A DNA stretch of 64,000 bases from Candidatus Solibacter usitatus (GTDB lineage Bacteria > Acidobacteriota > Terriglobia > Bryobacterales > Bryobacteraceae): NCBI GenBank assembly GCA_016185465.1, contig JACPNO010000031.1, forward strand, positions 1 to 64,000, written 5' to 3'. Numbering within the stretch: position 1 is the first letter of the stretch; each line of letters starts with the position of its first letter. Made by a program: the position numbers and the translations under genes. Below are positions 45,005-54,901 of this stretch, piece after piece. The notes under the pieces were generated by a model that saw only the letters and a list, made by a program, of their open reading frames with translations, was not told the DNA's origin and ran no database searches.

Positions 45005-46665
45005 ACCAGCCCAAACTATTTCTTTGTCTCCGCGATTATAATCGCAGCGATCTCACGCACGATCTGACAGCCGGCATTACGGTTGGCCTGGTGGCGTTGC
45101 CGCTGGCCATGGCCTTCGCCATCGCCTCGGGGGTAAAACCCGAAGCCGGCATTTACACCGCGGTCATTGCCGGATTCATCATTTCGGCGCTGGGCGGATC
45201 GAGCGTGCAAATCGGCGGCCCCACCGGCGCGTTTGTGGTGATTGTCGCCGGCATTGTCGCCAGATTCGGCCTCTCGGGGCTGATGATGGTCACCTTGATG
45301 GCCGGCGCCCTGCTGGTCATCATGGGGCTGACCGGGCTGGGCCGGGCCGTGGAATTTATTCCTCGTCCGGTGACCATCGGTTTCACCAATGGCATCGCGG
45401 TGCTGATCGCGTCCACGCAGATCAAGGATTTTCTCGGCTTGAATACCGGCGCGGGCGAGGTTCCGAGCGCGTTCCTCCCCCGCATGAAACTGCTCGTCGC
45501 AAGCGCCGCGACCGTGGACCTGCCTACAACCGCCGTAGCCGCGGCATCGCTGGTTCTTATTCTGCTCTGGCCGAGGGTCACTAAGCGAATCCCCGGCACA
45601 ATCGTGGCGCTGGTCGCGGCTACGGTGGCCACTCAGCTGTTTCATTTGCCGGTCGCAACCATCGGCACGCGGTTCGGCGGAATTCCCACCGGCCTGCCGC
45701 ACTTTCATATTCCCGAATTTCGCTTCGATCTCATTCCCATGCTCGCGCCGTCGGCCCTCACGGTGGCTTTGCTCGGCGCGATTGAGAGCCTGCTTTCGGC
45801 GGTGGTGGGCGATAACCTCAGCGGCGGGCAGCACGATTCCAACACCGAGCTGGTGGCGCAGGGCGTGGCCAATCTGGCTTCGCCCCTGTTCGGAGGAATC
45901 CCGGCGACTGGCGCCATCGCGCGCACCGCGACGAATATTCGCTCCGGCGCGCGCACTCCGGTGGCGGGAATTGTGCATGCTCTTACTCTGCTGTTTATCC
46001 TGTTGGTGGCCGCGCCGCTCGCGCGCTTTGTGCCGCTGGCGACGCTGGCGGCGGTGCTGCTGGTAGTCGCTTACAACATGGGAGAGTGGCGTGAAATCGG
46101 ATACATCATGCGCCTGGCCCGCACCGCAATCGCCGTGTGGGGCGTCACGTTTCTTCTCACGGTATTCGCCGATCTCACGGTTGCAGTCGAGTTCGGTATT
46201 GTTCTCGCCGCCCTGCTCTATATTTACCGAATTTCTGAAACCACCACCGTCAGCCTGGTTACCGATGACTATTTGCAGGCCGGAGGGCCGCACGTTTTAC
46301 AGGGTAAGTCCATACCGGATTACGTGACGATCGTGCGCATCCACGGCCCGTTTCTATTCGGCTCGACGGCCAAGCTGACGGAAGCCACGGCGGACATGAA
46401 TGCGTTCGCCCCCATCGTGATCCTGCGGCTGCGGAACATGACGGCGCTCGATGTCACAGGCCTGCATGCGATTGAGTCGTTCGCCGACCGGCTGCATAGC
46501 TCAGGCCGGGAAATACTCATCTGCGGCGCGCGTAACCAGCCCGCGACGTTGATCGAGCGTTCCGATCTTTATGAGCATGTGGGCAAGGAGAGCGTGCTGC
46601 CCCACGTGGAAGCCGCGCTGGCGCGCGCCCGGGAAATCATGGCCGCGCGCCGCAACGCGAGCTAG
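45001..46665 (+). CDS. SulP family anion transporter with STAS domain
   Basis: 554 residues of inner-membrane anion carrier (sulfate, bicarbonate or similar). About ten to fourteen membrane helices begin with [20 protein letters not shown] and include [20 protein letters not shown], a SulP signature. A C-terminal STAS domain (about 430-540) carries [18 protein letters not shown] and [16 protein letters not shown]. The TTG 45001 start is required because the conserved N-terminus lies before any ATG. Cargo cannot be assigned. Confidence 0.93.
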   Translation: MNQPKLFLCLRDYNRSDLTHDLTAGITVGLVALPLAMAFAIASGVKPEAGIYTAVIAGFIISALGGSSVQIGGPTGAFVVIVAGIVARFGLSGLMMVTLMAGALLVIMGLTGLGRAVEFIPRPVTIGFTNGIAVLIASTQIKDFLGLNTGAGEVPSAFLPRMKLLVASAATVDLPTTAVAAASLVLILLWPRVTKRIPGTIVALVAATVATQLFHLPVATIGTRFGGIPTGLPHFHIPEFRFDLIPMLAPSALTVALLGAIESLLSAVVGDNLSGGQHDSNTELVAQGVANLASPLFGGIPATGAIARTATNIRSGARTPVAGIVHALTLLFILLVAAPLARFVPLATLAAVLLVVAYNMGEWREIGYIMRLARTAIAVWGVTFLLTVFADLTVAVEFGIVLAALLYIYRISETTTVSLVTDDYLQAGGPHVLQGKSIPDYVTIVRIHGPFLFGSTAKLTEATADMNAFAPIVILRLRNMTALDVTGLHAIESFADRLHSSGREILICGARNQPATLIERSDLYEHVGKESVLPHVEAALARAREIMAARRNAS

Positions 46666-47216
46666 CTTTCGCGGTCGGCTTTGGGCGCGAATTTCAGCGC
46701 CACTGAGTTGATGCAATAGCGCAAATGGGTTGGGTCCGGGCCGTCATCGAAGACGTGTCCCAGATGGGCATCGCACTTCTTGCAAAGAACTTCCGTACGG
46801 CGCATGCCGAAACTATTGTCGGTTTCGGCTTCCACATTCTCTTCGGCGATCGGCGCCCAGAAGCTGGGCCAGCCTGTTCCGGAGTGAAACTTCGTCTGCG
46901 AGCTGAACAGCGCATTCCCGCAGCAGACGCAGTGATAAATGCCGTCTTTGTCGAAGTCGTTATATTCGCCCGAAAAGGCGAACTCCGTATTCTTCTTGCG
47001 GGTGACGCCGTATTGCGCCGGCGTGAGCTGCTTCTGCCATTCCTCGGGAGTCTTGACGATTTTCTCACTCATGACGATTCCCTTTCTGTCTCCAAAAACG
47101 TTGAAATCCACCAGTGAAACGATGGTTTTTGCGCGGGGAGTCTGGCTGGGCTGCCTGCGGCCGCACCCGATGGATGCAGCGCTGGCGAGCAGGAATGTTC
47201 TGCGATTGGCGGTCAT
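46662..47216 (-). CDS. msrB: Peptide-methionine (R)-S-oxide reductase with Tat/lipoprotein-like leader
   Basis: Repairs oxidised methionine. The catalytic domain starts about residue 49 ([16 protein letters not shown]). [11 protein letters not shown] and CINSVAL hold substrate and the catalytic cysteine; CVCC and CKKC form the zinc site. The first 48 residues contain [15 protein letters not shown], a Tat-type leader with a lipobox-like end, so the longer product would be exported. Internal ATG 47072 has AAAGGG 7 bases upstream and would give the standard cytoplasmic form. The start overlaps the amidohydrolase stop by 4 bases. Confidence 0.95.
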   Translation of the reverse strand: MTANRRTFLLASAASIGCGRRQPSQTPRAKTIVSLVDFNVFGDRKGIVMSEKIVKTPEEWQKQLTPAQYGVTRKKNTEFAFSGEYNDFDKDGIYHCVCCGNALFSSQTKFHSGTGWPSFWAPIAEENVEAETDNSFGMRRTEVLCKKCDAHLGHVFDDGPDPTHLRYCINSVALKFAPKADRES

Positions 47217-48322
47217 GCAAGAGCGAATAGGCGGGCGGCGTTATCGTGATACACCTTGCGCAGAATGGAATCCGGGAGCCCAATTCCGTAGATGCGCCAG
47301 CGCCCTTGCGGGGGTACAGCGGCGGGCGAGTAGTCGAAATATTCGTCCTCGGTCTCCAGATATCTGAAGTAGCAGCGGAACATAGCCGGCTTCAAATCCT
47401 GCTGCGGAAAGGACTCTCCCCGGGGCGTGGCGTCGGTGCCAAATAGAATTCGATCCTGGTAGCGATCGAAGAACTTTCGCGAGGTGCGGGGTTGGCGGCC
47501 CAGTTCGCCTAACCTTGCACCGATCTCGACATGCAGATTCGGCCAGCGGTCCAGCCACTCCGAGACCTGGCCGAGATCTTCGGGGTTGTTGGCGACGTGC
47601 AAACCCACGAACGTAGTTTTGGGATGGCGCGCGATCACGCGATTGCGGGCTTCGTGCAGCTCGCGGCGCGTCGGATAATCCTTGCCGTAGAACGACCAAT
47701 CCGGGTGGTTGCCCAATTCCTCCCAACGCTCATTGAAGCGATCGATGGGCTGGAAAAACGCCGCCGGGTCGGAGGTGTGAATCAGCACCGGCAGGCCGAG
47801 CGAGCCGGCCGCTTCCCACATCGGATCGAAACGCGGGTCGTCCACTTTTATCAAATGGCCACCGGTGTCGCGCAAGACCAGGCCCAGCGTTTTCAGAATT
47901 TTCAGGCCAATTGCGCCCTGCCGCTTGCAGACTCCCAACTCATCGGCTTGCCATTTCGCATAGCCGGGATCGTTGGCGCGCGCCCACGTAGGCTCGGCGG
48001 CGGTTTTGAACTTGCCGCCAAATGGCGTGAATGCTTTGAGGATCGCCGGAATGGTTTCCGACGTTCCGCCGGTAAGATTGATCAGTGTCCGCAGATTGCA
48101 ATGGTCCATCCACGCGGCAATCTGGCGAAGCAGTTCGGCGGAGTCGGCCGAGGCTGGATCCACTTTGCGCCCCAGGCTGAACAGGTGCGTGTGAACATCG
48201 ATGACCGGAAATTTCGCGCGATCGACCGGATGTTCCGCCACGCGCAGCGTGCTTTTCGGCTGAAATTCGGGCAGCGTAATCGCGCCGCCCGCCGAGACCT
48301 GCAGAAAACTGCGCCGGTTCAT
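47213..48322 (-). CDS. Amidohydrolase family protein, exported
   Basis: 369 residues from ATG 48322. The leader [17 protein letters not shown] is Tat-like. The amidohydrolase (ACMSD-type) metal motif is [10 protein letters not shown] (near 40), followed by [18 protein letters not shown] and GTDATPRGE, which supply further histidine and aspartate ligands. Such enzymes hydrolyse or decarboxylate cyclic or aromatic compounds; the substrate is not known. The gene lies between a TIM-barrel isomerase (one-base overlap, TGATG) and msrB (four-base overlap) in a minus-strand operon. Confidence 0.86.
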   Translation of the reverse strand: MNRRSFLQVSAGGAITLPEFQPKSTLRVAEHPVDRAKFPVIDVHTHLFSLGRKVDPASADSAELLRQIAAWMDHCNLRTLINLTGGTSETIPAILKAFTPFGGKFKTAAEPTWARANDPGYAKWQADELGVCKRQGAIGLKILKTLGLVLRDTGGHLIKVDDPRFDPMWEAAGSLGLPVLIHTSDPAAFFQPIDRFNERWEELGNHPDWSFYGKDYPTRRELHEARNRVIARHPKTTFVGLHVANNPEDLGQVSEWLDRWPNLHVEIGARLGELGRQPRTSRKFFDRYQDRILFGTDATPRGESFPQQDLKPAMFRCYFRYLETEDEYFDYSPAAVPPQGRWRIYGIGLPDSILRKVYHDNAARLFALA

Positions 48323-49221
48323 CACGCCACGGCGCGCGTGCCCAGAAGGTTGCGGACGTAAGCGATGCTGGGCTCGACCAGTTCCCAGGAGCCTGGCCAG
48401 AAGCACATATCGATGCACCACCAATCGATATTGGGTACCTCCAGCAGCTTCGGCGTTACTGACGCGAAATTTACGTGGCCCTCGCCAAATGGCCGGTGGG
48501 TGCTGGTCTCATCGCCATGGAGTGTGCCGTCGGAATCGATCAGATGAATCGCTCCGATACGGCCCTTCAGCATGGCGAGCAGCTCTTCCACTCCACCCGG
48601 TAACGTTTCCCGCGCTCCATGCTGGCGCGCACCGACCACGGCGCACATGTAGGCATGCGACGTGTCGAACATCAGCCAGAAGTTCGGATGATTCACTTTC
48701 TTATGCAGCGCCAGAATTTCCGACGGCTTGTTGAACGCGAAGCCCGGCTCGAATTCCCAAACCAGGCGGATCTTCGCCTGTTGCGCGATGCCGGCCGCGT
48801 CGCGCCACACATCGGCCAGGCGATCGAAGGCGGCTTGATAATCCGATTCATCGATCGATCCCGGAGCGGCGATCGAATCCACGCGGATCGCCGGACTGCC
48901 GATATCGACGCACATTTCCACATTGCGCCGGAACAGATCAAGGTACTTTTGTTTGTTTCCCGGAATCACCGGGTTGACGCCGGAAAAATCGGCTGCATAG
49001 CCGGACACCCCGAGTTTGTTGTCTTTCAGGAACTTCACGAGCTCCTGCCGCGATTCACGAGTGGGATATTTCTCCAGGGTTACGTGCGGTGGAAACCCGC
49101 AGATTTCAATGCCGTCATAGCCGGCTTCAGAGAGACGCTTGACGGTTCTTTCAAAAGGAATAGGATGATCCGCAAACGGACCGAATGAGAACGCCCAACT
49201 ACCTAGGGATATTTTTTTCAT
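48322..49221 (-). CDS. Sugar phosphate isomerase/epimerase-like TIM barrel
   Basis: 299 residues of the xylose-isomerase-like TIM barrel superfamily. Typical pieces are GYDGIEICGFPPHV, LVWEFEPGFAF (metal glutamate), NFWLMFDTSHAYMC, and the C-terminal HRPFGEGHVNFAS. No signal peptide is seen, so it is probably cytoplasmic. Between a Gfo/Idh/MocA dehydrogenase and an amidohydrolase, it likely converts a sugar or cyclitol intermediate. The substrate cannot be named. Confidence 0.88.
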   Translation of the reverse strand: MKKISLGSWAFSFGPFADHPIPFERTVKRLSEAGYDGIEICGFPPHVTLEKYPTRESRQELVKFLKDNKLGVSGYAADFSGVNPVIPGNKQKYLDLFRRNVEMCVDIGSPAIRVDSIAAPGSIDESDYQAAFDRLADVWRDAAGIAQQAKIRLVWEFEPGFAFNKPSEILALHKKVNHPNFWLMFDTSHAYMCAVVGARQHGARETLPGGVEELLAMLKGRIGAIHLIDSDGTLHGDETSTHRPFGEGHVNFASVTPKLLEVPNIDWWCIDMCFWPGSWELVEPSIAYVRNLLGTRAVA

Positions 49222-49227
49222 TTTGCC

Positions 49228-50364
49228 TCACTTGCTGCCGGGCTTCTTCACGGGCACCCAGCGATCGCCCGCGCAAGCTTCCATGACGGCGTCCAGCACT
49301 AACTGGCACGCTAAGCCATCGTCGAAATCTGGTTTCATGGGCTTGCCTTGTCCAACCGCGTTGATCAGGTCGGCTGCCTGGTTGCCAAACGTGTGTTCGT
49401 AACCGATGGCGCAGCCTGGCACCCACCATTGTTTCATATAGGGATGCACTTCTTCCCACACCGAAATCTTCTTCCATCCCTGCACATGCTTGGGCTCGCG
49501 GGAATCGAAATACCACAGCCGCGACATGTCCTCCAGATCGAAGTACACGCTGCCGTGCTCGCCATTGACTTCGAATGTGTTGGCATTCTTGCGGCCGTTG
49601 GCGAAGCGCGTGGCTTCGAAGTGGCCGATCGCGCCATTGGCGTACTGGCACACAAAAACCGAGGCATCTTCGATTTCGATTTTGGCCTTGCCGCCCTCGG
49701 GCCGCTCCCGCTCATTGACGAAAATGCGGCTGGTGCCGGCGACGGATTCAATCGGTCCCACCAAATAGTTCGAAAGGTCGACAATGTGCGAATGCAAGTC
49801 GCCGGTGACGCCTGAGCCGGCGACGTCTTTGTCCATGCGCCACAGCAGCGGCACGGAGGGATCGAGCGTCCAGTCCTGCAAATAAAGCGCGCGGAAATGA
49901 AAAACCTTGCCGATGCGGCCTTCACCGATCAACTGGCGCGCGAAAGCGATGGCGGGCACGCGCCGGTAATTGAACCAGACGGTGTTAATTTTTCCGCTCT
50001 TACGCGCCGCCGCGGCCATCCGCTCGGCTTCGGCGCCGTTCATAGCCATGGGCTTTTCGCAGGCCACGATTTTTCCGGCTTCAAAAGCCGCGATGGCAAT
50101 GTCGTGATGGGTGTTATTAGGCGAGCAGATGTCGACAATTTTGATTTCCGGATCGTCGATAATCCTGCGCCAGTCGTCGACCGCGTTCTCCCAACCCCAG
50201 CGCTGGGCCATTTTCTCGACTTTAGGTTTATCGCGGCCGGAAATCGTCTTCAGGCGCGGCTTGAGAGGGAGGTCAAAGAACTGGCTGATCTGGCGATACG
50301 CGTTGCTGTGGGCCTTGCCCATGAACTTGTACCCGATCATGCCGATTGCAATGCTTTGGCTCAT
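49228..50364 (-). CDS. Gfo/Idh/MocA family oxidoreductase, cytoplasmic type
   Basis: 378 residues from ATG 50364. IAIGMIGYKFMGKAHSNAYR is the Rossmann motif; CEKPMAMNGAEAERMA holds EKP and GVTGDLHSHIVDLSNYLVG carries the catalytic His and Asp. Unlike the two genes at the left end, it has no Tat signal. It is first in a four-gene operon (TIM-barrel isomerase, amidohydrolase, msrB), with 6 bases to the next start. An earlier in-frame start at 50418 is rejected because the motif begins right after 50364. Confidence 0.92.
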   Translation of the reverse strand: MSQSIAIGMIGYKFMGKAHSNAYRQISQFFDLPLKPRLKTISGRDKPKVEKMAQRWGWENAVDDWRRIIDDPEIKIVDICSPNNTHHDIAIAAFEAGKIVACEKPMAMNGAEAERMAAAARKSGKINTVWFNYRRVPAIAFARQLIGEGRIGKVFHFRALYLQDWTLDPSVPLLWRMDKDVAGSGVTGDLHSHIVDLSNYLVGPIESVAGTSRIFVNERERPEGGKAKIEIEDASVFVCQYANGAIGHFEATRFANGRKNANTFEVNGEHGSVYFDLEDMSRLWYFDSREPKHVQGWKKISVWEEVHPYMKQWWVPGCAIGYEHTFGNQAADLINAVGQGKPMKPDFDDGLACQLVLDAVMEACAGDRWVPVKKPGSK

Positions 50365-50446
50365 AGATGCACGTTCTTGGATACAACATTCAGAGGGTAG
50401 GACGCAACCAACGGGCACCGTCCCGAATCATACTAGTAACAACACC

Positions 50447-51145
50447 ATGATCACTCTCCGTAAAGCCAACCAGCGCGGCCATTTTGACCACGGCTGGCTC
50501 AACACTTATCACACCTTTTCTTTCGCCAGCTATTACGACCCCAACCACATGGGTTTCCGCTCGCTGCGCGTGATGAACGAAGATCGCGTGAAGCCGGGCA
50601 TGGGCTTTGGGATGCACGGCCATCAGGATATGGAAATCCTCACTTACGTCCTGGAGGGCGGCCTGGCGCACAAAGATAGTCTGGGTAACGGCGAAGTGCT
50701 GCGGCCGGGTGAGTTGCAGCGCATGTCCGCCGGAACCGGCATCCGGCACAGTGAGTTCAATCCGTCCAAGGACGAGCCGGTTCACTTTTATCAGATATGG
50801 ATGCTACCGGAAACCGGCGGCCTCACGCCCAGTTACGAACAGCGCGAATTCAGCGACGCGGAGCGCACTGGAAAACTGAAACTGGTGGCGGCGAAGGATC
50901 CCAAAGATGGCGCCCTCACCATTCATCAGAACGCGCAGGTTTATTCTTCTCTGCTGGCGCCTGGTGAGAAGGCTAGTTACGCGCTCGCGCCCGGGCGCCA
51001 TGCCTGGGTGCAACTGGCGCGCGGCGCGATCACGGTGAATGGTCAATCGATGGAAGCTGGCGATGGCGCAGCCGTGAGCGAGGAAACGTTGCTGGAGCTG
51101 GTGGCGCAGAAGCCTTCCGATATTCTATTGTTCGATCTGGCGTGA
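50447..51145 (+). CDS. Pirin family protein
   Basis: 232 residues of bicupin. The metal site is GFGMHGHQDMEILTYVLEGG (His, His, and Glu), with HSEFNPSKDEPVHFYQIWM after it. N-terminal DHGWLNTYHTFSFASYYDPN is characteristic. Pirins act as quercetinase-like dioxygenases or redox regulators. The gene is divergent to the Gfo/Idh/MocA operon, and the SDR gene follows after 3 bases, so both are probably one operon. Confidence 0.93.
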   Translation: MITLRKANQRGHFDHGWLNTYHTFSFASYYDPNHMGFRSLRVMNEDRVKPGMGFGMHGHQDMEILTYVLEGGLAHKDSLGNGEVLRPGELQRMSAGTGIRHSEFNPSKDEPVHFYQIWMLPETGGLTPSYEQREFSDAERTGKLKLVAAKDPKDGALTIHQNAQVYSSLLAPGEKASYALAPGRHAWVQLARGAITVNGQSMEAGDGAAVSEETLLELVAQKPSDILLFDLA

Positions 51146-51148
51146 AGA

Positions 51149-51901
51149 ATGCCTTTTGATTTTCGCGGTAAGACAGCCGTGGTAACTGGCGGCGCGAGCG
51201 GAATTGGCCTTGCTGCCAAGCGCGCTCTTGAAGCGGGCGGAGCTTCGGTATTCGTCTTTGATGTCGCCGGTGCAGGCATCACGGTCGACGTCACCGATCG
51301 CGCCTCGATCGACGCCGGGTTCGCCCAATCCGGTCCGCCGGACATCGTCATCGCCAACGCCGGCATGGGCATCGAAGCGCCGTTCGCCGCCACATCGGAA
51401 GACGTGTGGAACCGCACGCTCGCGGTCAATCTCACGGGCGTGTTTCATACCGTGCAGGCGGCCGCGCGCCTCATGATTCCTCGGCATCACGGCTCAATCG
51501 TCATCACTGCTTCCACCAATTCCTATGACGGCGAAGCGGCGCTCATTGCCTACAACGCGAGCAAAGCCGGCCTGCTGGGAATTGTGCACACCGCCGCCAA
51601 CGAGCTTGGACCGCACGGCATCCGCGTCAATGCCGTTTGCCCCGGACTCATCCGCACGCGGCTGACCGAACGGCATTTCTCCACGCCGGAAGTGCTCAAG
51701 GATTATTTTCGCGATGTGCCGCTGGGGCGCGGCGGCGAAGCTGAGGAAGTGGCTAACGCGATTGCATTTCTGGCGTCGGATTTAGCCTCCTTCATTTCCG
51801 GCGCCGCGCTAGTAGTTGACGGCGGGCAGATGGCGGCCAAATTCGGAACGTGGAACGAAGACACGGCAGAGTTTCGCGACGGCCGCTGGAAGCTGCGTTA
51901 A
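51149..51901 (+). CDS. SDR family oxidoreductase
   Basis: 250 residues. Cofactor motif TGGASGIGLAAKRA, IANAGMGIEAPF, and a complete active site: Ser in IVITASTNSY and YNASK in LIAYNASKAGLL. The ending FISGAALVVDGGQMA fits the family. It starts 3 bases after the pirin stop, pointing to a coupled role in oxidising an aromatic or sugar compound. Specificity is open. Unlike the SDR at 22296-23087 it keeps the catalytic tyrosine. Confidence 0.92.
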   Translation: MPFDFRGKTAVVTGGASGIGLAAKRALEAGGASVFVFDVAGAGITVDVTDRASIDAGFAQSGPPDIVIANAGMGIEAPFAATSEDVWNRTLAVNLTGVFHTVQAAARLMIPRHHGSIVITASTNSYDGEAALIAYNASKAGLLGIVHTAANELGPHGIRVNAVCPGLIRTRLTERHFSTPEVLKDYFRDVPLGRGGEAEEVANAIAFLASDLASFISGAALVVDGGQMAAKFGTWNEDTAEFRDGRWKLR

Positions 51902-52852
51902 TTAGGGTTCGGAGATCGCCAGCATCGTCGCCGGCGCACTGCCTTCCAGGCGATTATTGACGAACAGGAACGCCACCATGCGGCGGTCGCGCGCTATCTG
52001 AATCAAATCCCGCAGCGAGGTGCGCACTTCCGGATTGAGGTCGCGCACTTCGGTGTACGGTGAGAGCAGCTTCACCGCTTCTTCGTAGGACCGCCCATGA
52101 CGCAATAGCGCGCGGCTCACGATGAAATCCGCGGTGATGGATTCCGGCAAAGCGATTTGATAACGCAGCTCCGGCATGCGGGACCACGCATTGAACACAT
52201 GCGCCACGCCGTGGCTGCGCAGGCACTGGAAATAATCCGGCTCCAGAAACTCCGGGTTGCGGATTTCCACCGCATAGCGAAACTCGCGCGGCAATGCCGC
52301 CAGAAACGGATCGAGACGCGCCAGAAATTCGCTCACGCCGGCGAAAGTGTTGCGCGCGAATGAGCCGAACTCGAAAATCAGCACGCTGGCCTTGGCGCGA
52401 TGCCGCCACAGCGGCCGCAAGAACGACGCCTTCAACAGCTCCACGTCCAGAAACGATTCGTTCTCGCGCCCGCCCTGCGCGCCATAGCGAGCGTGCAGGG
52501 GAAACAATTTGCAGGTAATCTGTTCCGGAATCTTGAAAGCAAACTGAAAGCCATCCGGCACCTGCGCGAACAGCCGCTTCCAAAATTCCTCCGTGGGGAA
52601 TTGATAGAACGCGAAGTCGCCGCACACCGCCGGAAAGGTCGCCGCGTACTCTTCCAGGCAAGTCGCTTCAAAAAGCTTTTTCGAGAAGCGCCCGCGCGAC
52701 AGATAGCGTGAGCGGCTGTAGACCTGTCCGATCCAGCCTTCGTATTTCCAGGAACTGCCGCCAATGTAGATATGCTCGCGGGCCAGGCGGGCCAGATTCG
52801 CGGCGAGTTTGTCGCGATCGACTGGCGAGGGCTCGTCGAAAAGGCTATCCAC
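51902..52852 (-). CDS. DUF72 domain protein
   Basis: 316 residues of the DUF72 (YecE-like) TIM-barrel family, recognised by HIYIGGSSWKYEGWIGQVYS, YAATFPAVCGDFAFYQFPTE and FQFAFKIPEQIT. RYAVEIRNPEFLEPDYF and the FLFVNNRLEGSAP end complete the family pattern. Function is unknown; the fold is related to metal-dependent nucleases and isomerases. No signal peptide. It converges with the SDR gene, with stop codons adjacent. Confidence 0.88.
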   Translation of the reverse strand: MDSLFDEPSPVDRDKLAANLARLAREHIYIGGSSWKYEGWIGQVYSRSRYLSRGRFSKKLFEATCLEEYAATFPAVCGDFAFYQFPTEEFWKRLFAQVPDGFQFAFKIPEQITCKLFPLHARYGAQGGRENESFLDVELLKASFLRPLWRHRAKASVLIFEFGSFARNTFAGVSEFLARLDPFLAALPREFRYAVEIRNPEFLEPDYFQCLRSHGVAHVFNAWSRMPELRYQIALPESITADFIVSRALLRHGRSYEEAVKLLSPYTEVRDLNPEVRTSLRDLIQIARDRRMVAFLFVNNRLEGSAPATMLAISEP

Positions 52853-52864
52853 GGCGGCGAAACG

Positions 52865-54694
52865 CTACCAGGCGCGATCGGTGCGGAATCCGTACGGGTC
52901 CGCGCCCACCTCAAGCGTTCCCGAAGGCAGCACGCGAATCAGCACGGGCGCCGCGCCGCTCGACCAGCGCGAATGCATGCCCAGCTTGTGCTTGCGCTCG
53001 GTGAGTCCAGTCGCCACGGCCGCGCCCATGCGGTCGTCTATCGAAAGATCGCCCGGATTCATGGCGTGATTGTCGAAGCTCGAAACCAGGTGACGGGTTT
53101 GAAAGCGCGGCGCCTCGATGGCTTGCTCGGCATTCATCCCGAACTCGATCACATCCAGCATCACTTGAATCAGGGACTGCTCCTGGTTGTCGCCGCCGGG
53201 CGTGGAAAACGCCATATACGCCTTGCCGTCGCGCGTGACCAGCGTCGGGCTGAGCGTGACCCGCGGCCGCTTGCCGCCGGCCAATTCATTGGGATGCCCG
53301 GGCACCAGCAGAAAACTCTGCGCCCGCTGGGTAAGCGGAATTCCGGTGTCGCCGGCGATCACCGATGGCAGCCAGGCGCCGGATGGCGTTGTCGAAAACA
53401 TGATGCCATCCTTGTCCACGGTGTCCACGCAGGTGGTGTCGCGCGCCATGAGCGCATCGTCAATCTTGAGACGCGTCAGCTCCGATGCGGATGGATGCAG
53501 CGCGGGATGCGGGCCGATTTTGCCGGGACGAAAGTCGAGCGACGCCAACTTGTCGATTTGCGCCCGGCGATCCTCCGCGTATTCCTTGGAAAGCAATCGC
53601 GCACCTGGCACGTTCACAAATTTCGGATCGCCATAATACGTGTCGCGATCCGCATACGCCAGCTTCAGCGCTTCTACCAGCGTGTGAACGTATTCGGCGG
53701 AATTATATTTCATGGCGCGCAGATTGTAGCCGTCCAGAATATTGAGGGCCTCCAGCATCGCCGGGCCCTGGCTCCAGAAGCCGGGTTTGTAGACCTGATA
53801 GCTGCCGTGAAACGTGGTCGAAACCGCCTCTTCCGGTTCCAGGTGAAAGGCCGCCATGTCTTCGTAGCGGAGCAGGCCGTGATTCTCGCGGCTAAACGCA
53901 TCGATCTTGCGGGCGATCTCGCCGCGATAGAAATAGTCGCGCACGGCGTCGATGGCGGCCGCGCGATTCTTGCCTGCGGCCAGCGCCTTACGCTCGGCAT
54001 CCACCATGGCGCGCAGCGTGCGCGCAAGATCGGGCTGGCGGAAAATCTCACCCGGCGCCGGCGCATGCTCGCCGCCAGGCATGAACACGCGGCGCGAAGT
54101 GGGCCACAGATCCAAAAAGCGGCGAGTTTCTTCGATGGTCCCGTAGCGAATCTCGTCCATCGCGGTGCCATTGGCAAATTCGATCGCCGGCGCGATCGTC
54201 TCCGCAAACGACTTCGTGCCGTACTCGCGCAGCGCGAGCAAAACGGCATCCACCATGCCTGGCACCAGGGCCGGCATGAGCCCAGCTACCGGTACCATGC
54301 CCTTTAGTCCGCCCTTTTCGGGAACCGAGGTGATCTCGCCGGCTTGCAGCTTGCGCTCGCGGAAGAAATCGGCAGTGGCCAGTTTGGGCATCGTGCCTAC
54401 GCCGGCGATGGAATGCACTTTGCCGTCGCGCGTGCGGATAAGGATCGGCGCTTCTCCGCCAAATCCGAAGTGGGAATATTCCGTGACCGCCGCGGCCCAG
54501 GTTGTGGCGACGCCTGCATCCACGGCATTGCCACCCTGGAAATAGAGCCGCATCCCGGCGTCTACCGCATGCTCTCCTCCGCCGGCTACCGCGCCCTGTG
54601 TGCCCCGCACCGCCGGCCGGAGGGGCCGCTCGAATCGCTGCCCTTGAGCCAGCGCCACCATCGTGAGAAAGCACACCGCGAACTGAGTCTTCAT
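52865..54694 (-). CDS. ggt: Gamma-glutamyltransferase
   Basis: 609 residues of Ntn-hydrolase. A signal peptide (MKTQFAVCFLTMVALAQGQ) leads into AVAGGGEHAVDAGMRLYFQG, the family's opening region. The processing and nucleophile threonine lies in ARDTTCVDTVDKDGIMFS (near 397), followed by TTPSGAWLPSVIAGDTGIPL. It cleaves the gamma-glutamyl bond of glutathione and transfers or hydrolyses it in the periplasm, after self-cleavage into two chains. The usual HTTH before the nucleophile reads DTTC here, a mild deviation. Divergent to the small zinc protein. Confidence 0.9.
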   Translation of the reverse strand: MKTQFAVCFLTMVALAQGQRFERPLRPAVRGTQGAVAGGGEHAVDAGMRLYFQGGNAVDAGVATTWAAAVTEYSHFGFGGEAPILIRTRDGKVHSIAGVGTMPKLATADFFRERKLQAGEITSVPEKGGLKGMVPVAGLMPALVPGMVDAVLLALREYGTKSFAETIAPAIEFANGTAMDEIRYGTIEETRRFLDLWPTSRRVFMPGGEHAPAPGEIFRQPDLARTLRAMVDAERKALAAGKNRAAAIDAVRDYFYRGEIARKIDAFSRENHGLLRYEDMAAFHLEPEEAVSTTFHGSYQVYKPGFWSQGPAMLEALNILDGYNLRAMKYNSAEYVHTLVEALKLAYADRDTYYGDPKFVNVPGARLLSKEYAEDRRAQIDKLASLDFRPGKIGPHPALHPSASELTRLKIDDALMARDTTCVDTVDKDGIMFSTTPSGAWLPSVIAGDTGIPLTQRAQSFLLVPGHPNELAGGKRPRVTLSPTLVTRDGKAYMAFSTPGGDNQEQSLIQVMLDVIEFGMNAEQAIEAPRFQTRHLVSSFDNHAMNPGDLSIDDRMGAAVATGLTERKHKLGMHSRWSSGAAPVLIRVLPSGTLEVGADPYGFRTDRAW

Positions 54695-54719
54695 CGCAAC
54701 TTCATTCTACCCCTGGGAC

Positions 54720-54725
54720 TATAAT
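54720..54725 (+). promoter_or_regulatory. TATAAT -10 of the small zinc protein
   Basis: A perfect TATAAT is placed 10 bases before ATG 54736; the predicted start point near 54732 leaves a near-leaderless message. The matching -35 is weak. On the other strand this AT island could also serve the divergent gamma-glutamyltransferase gene. Confidence 0.45.
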
Positions 54726-54735
54726 GGCTGTTTTC

Positions 54736-54888
54736 ATGGAAAATCCCGTGGAGCCAGGTTTGCCGCCGAAAGTGGAGGAAGAGCCGATGTTCTTTTGCCC
54801 GGTTTGCTCCACGCGTTTGACGTCTCGCAAGTGCAAGTTGATTTGCGAAAAGTGCGGATACTATATGAGCTGTGCGGATTACTATTGA
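54736..54888 (+). CDS. 50-residue cysteine-rich zinc-ribbon mini-protein
   Basis: Starts MENPVEPGLPPKVEEEP and then has CPVCSTRLTSRKC, KLICEKCGYY and MSCADYY. The two CxxC pairs, spaced by about 15 residues, form a rubredoxin-like or zinc-ribbon knuckle; two further cysteines lie at 33 and 46. An in-frame ATG at 54724 would overlap the TATAAT, so 54736 is preferred. Too small for automated calls, yet the pattern is unambiguous. Such ribbons may bind nucleic acid or assist a larger enzyme. Function unknown; DinB follows after 13 bases. Confidence 0.78.
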   Translation: MENPVEPGLPPKVEEEPMFFCPVCSTRLTSRKCKLICEKCGYYMSCADYY

Positions 54889-54901
54889 GCCGCCGAACCC
54901 T

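Noticed and set aside
45016-46293. 425-codon minus-strand frame
   Set aside because: Antisense to the SulP transporter. Composition is dominated by Arg, His, Gln and Glu and lacks any motif.
52772-54307. 511-codon plus-strand frame
   Set aside because: It lies inside the gamma-glutamyltransferase gene on the other strand and has no recognisable domain.
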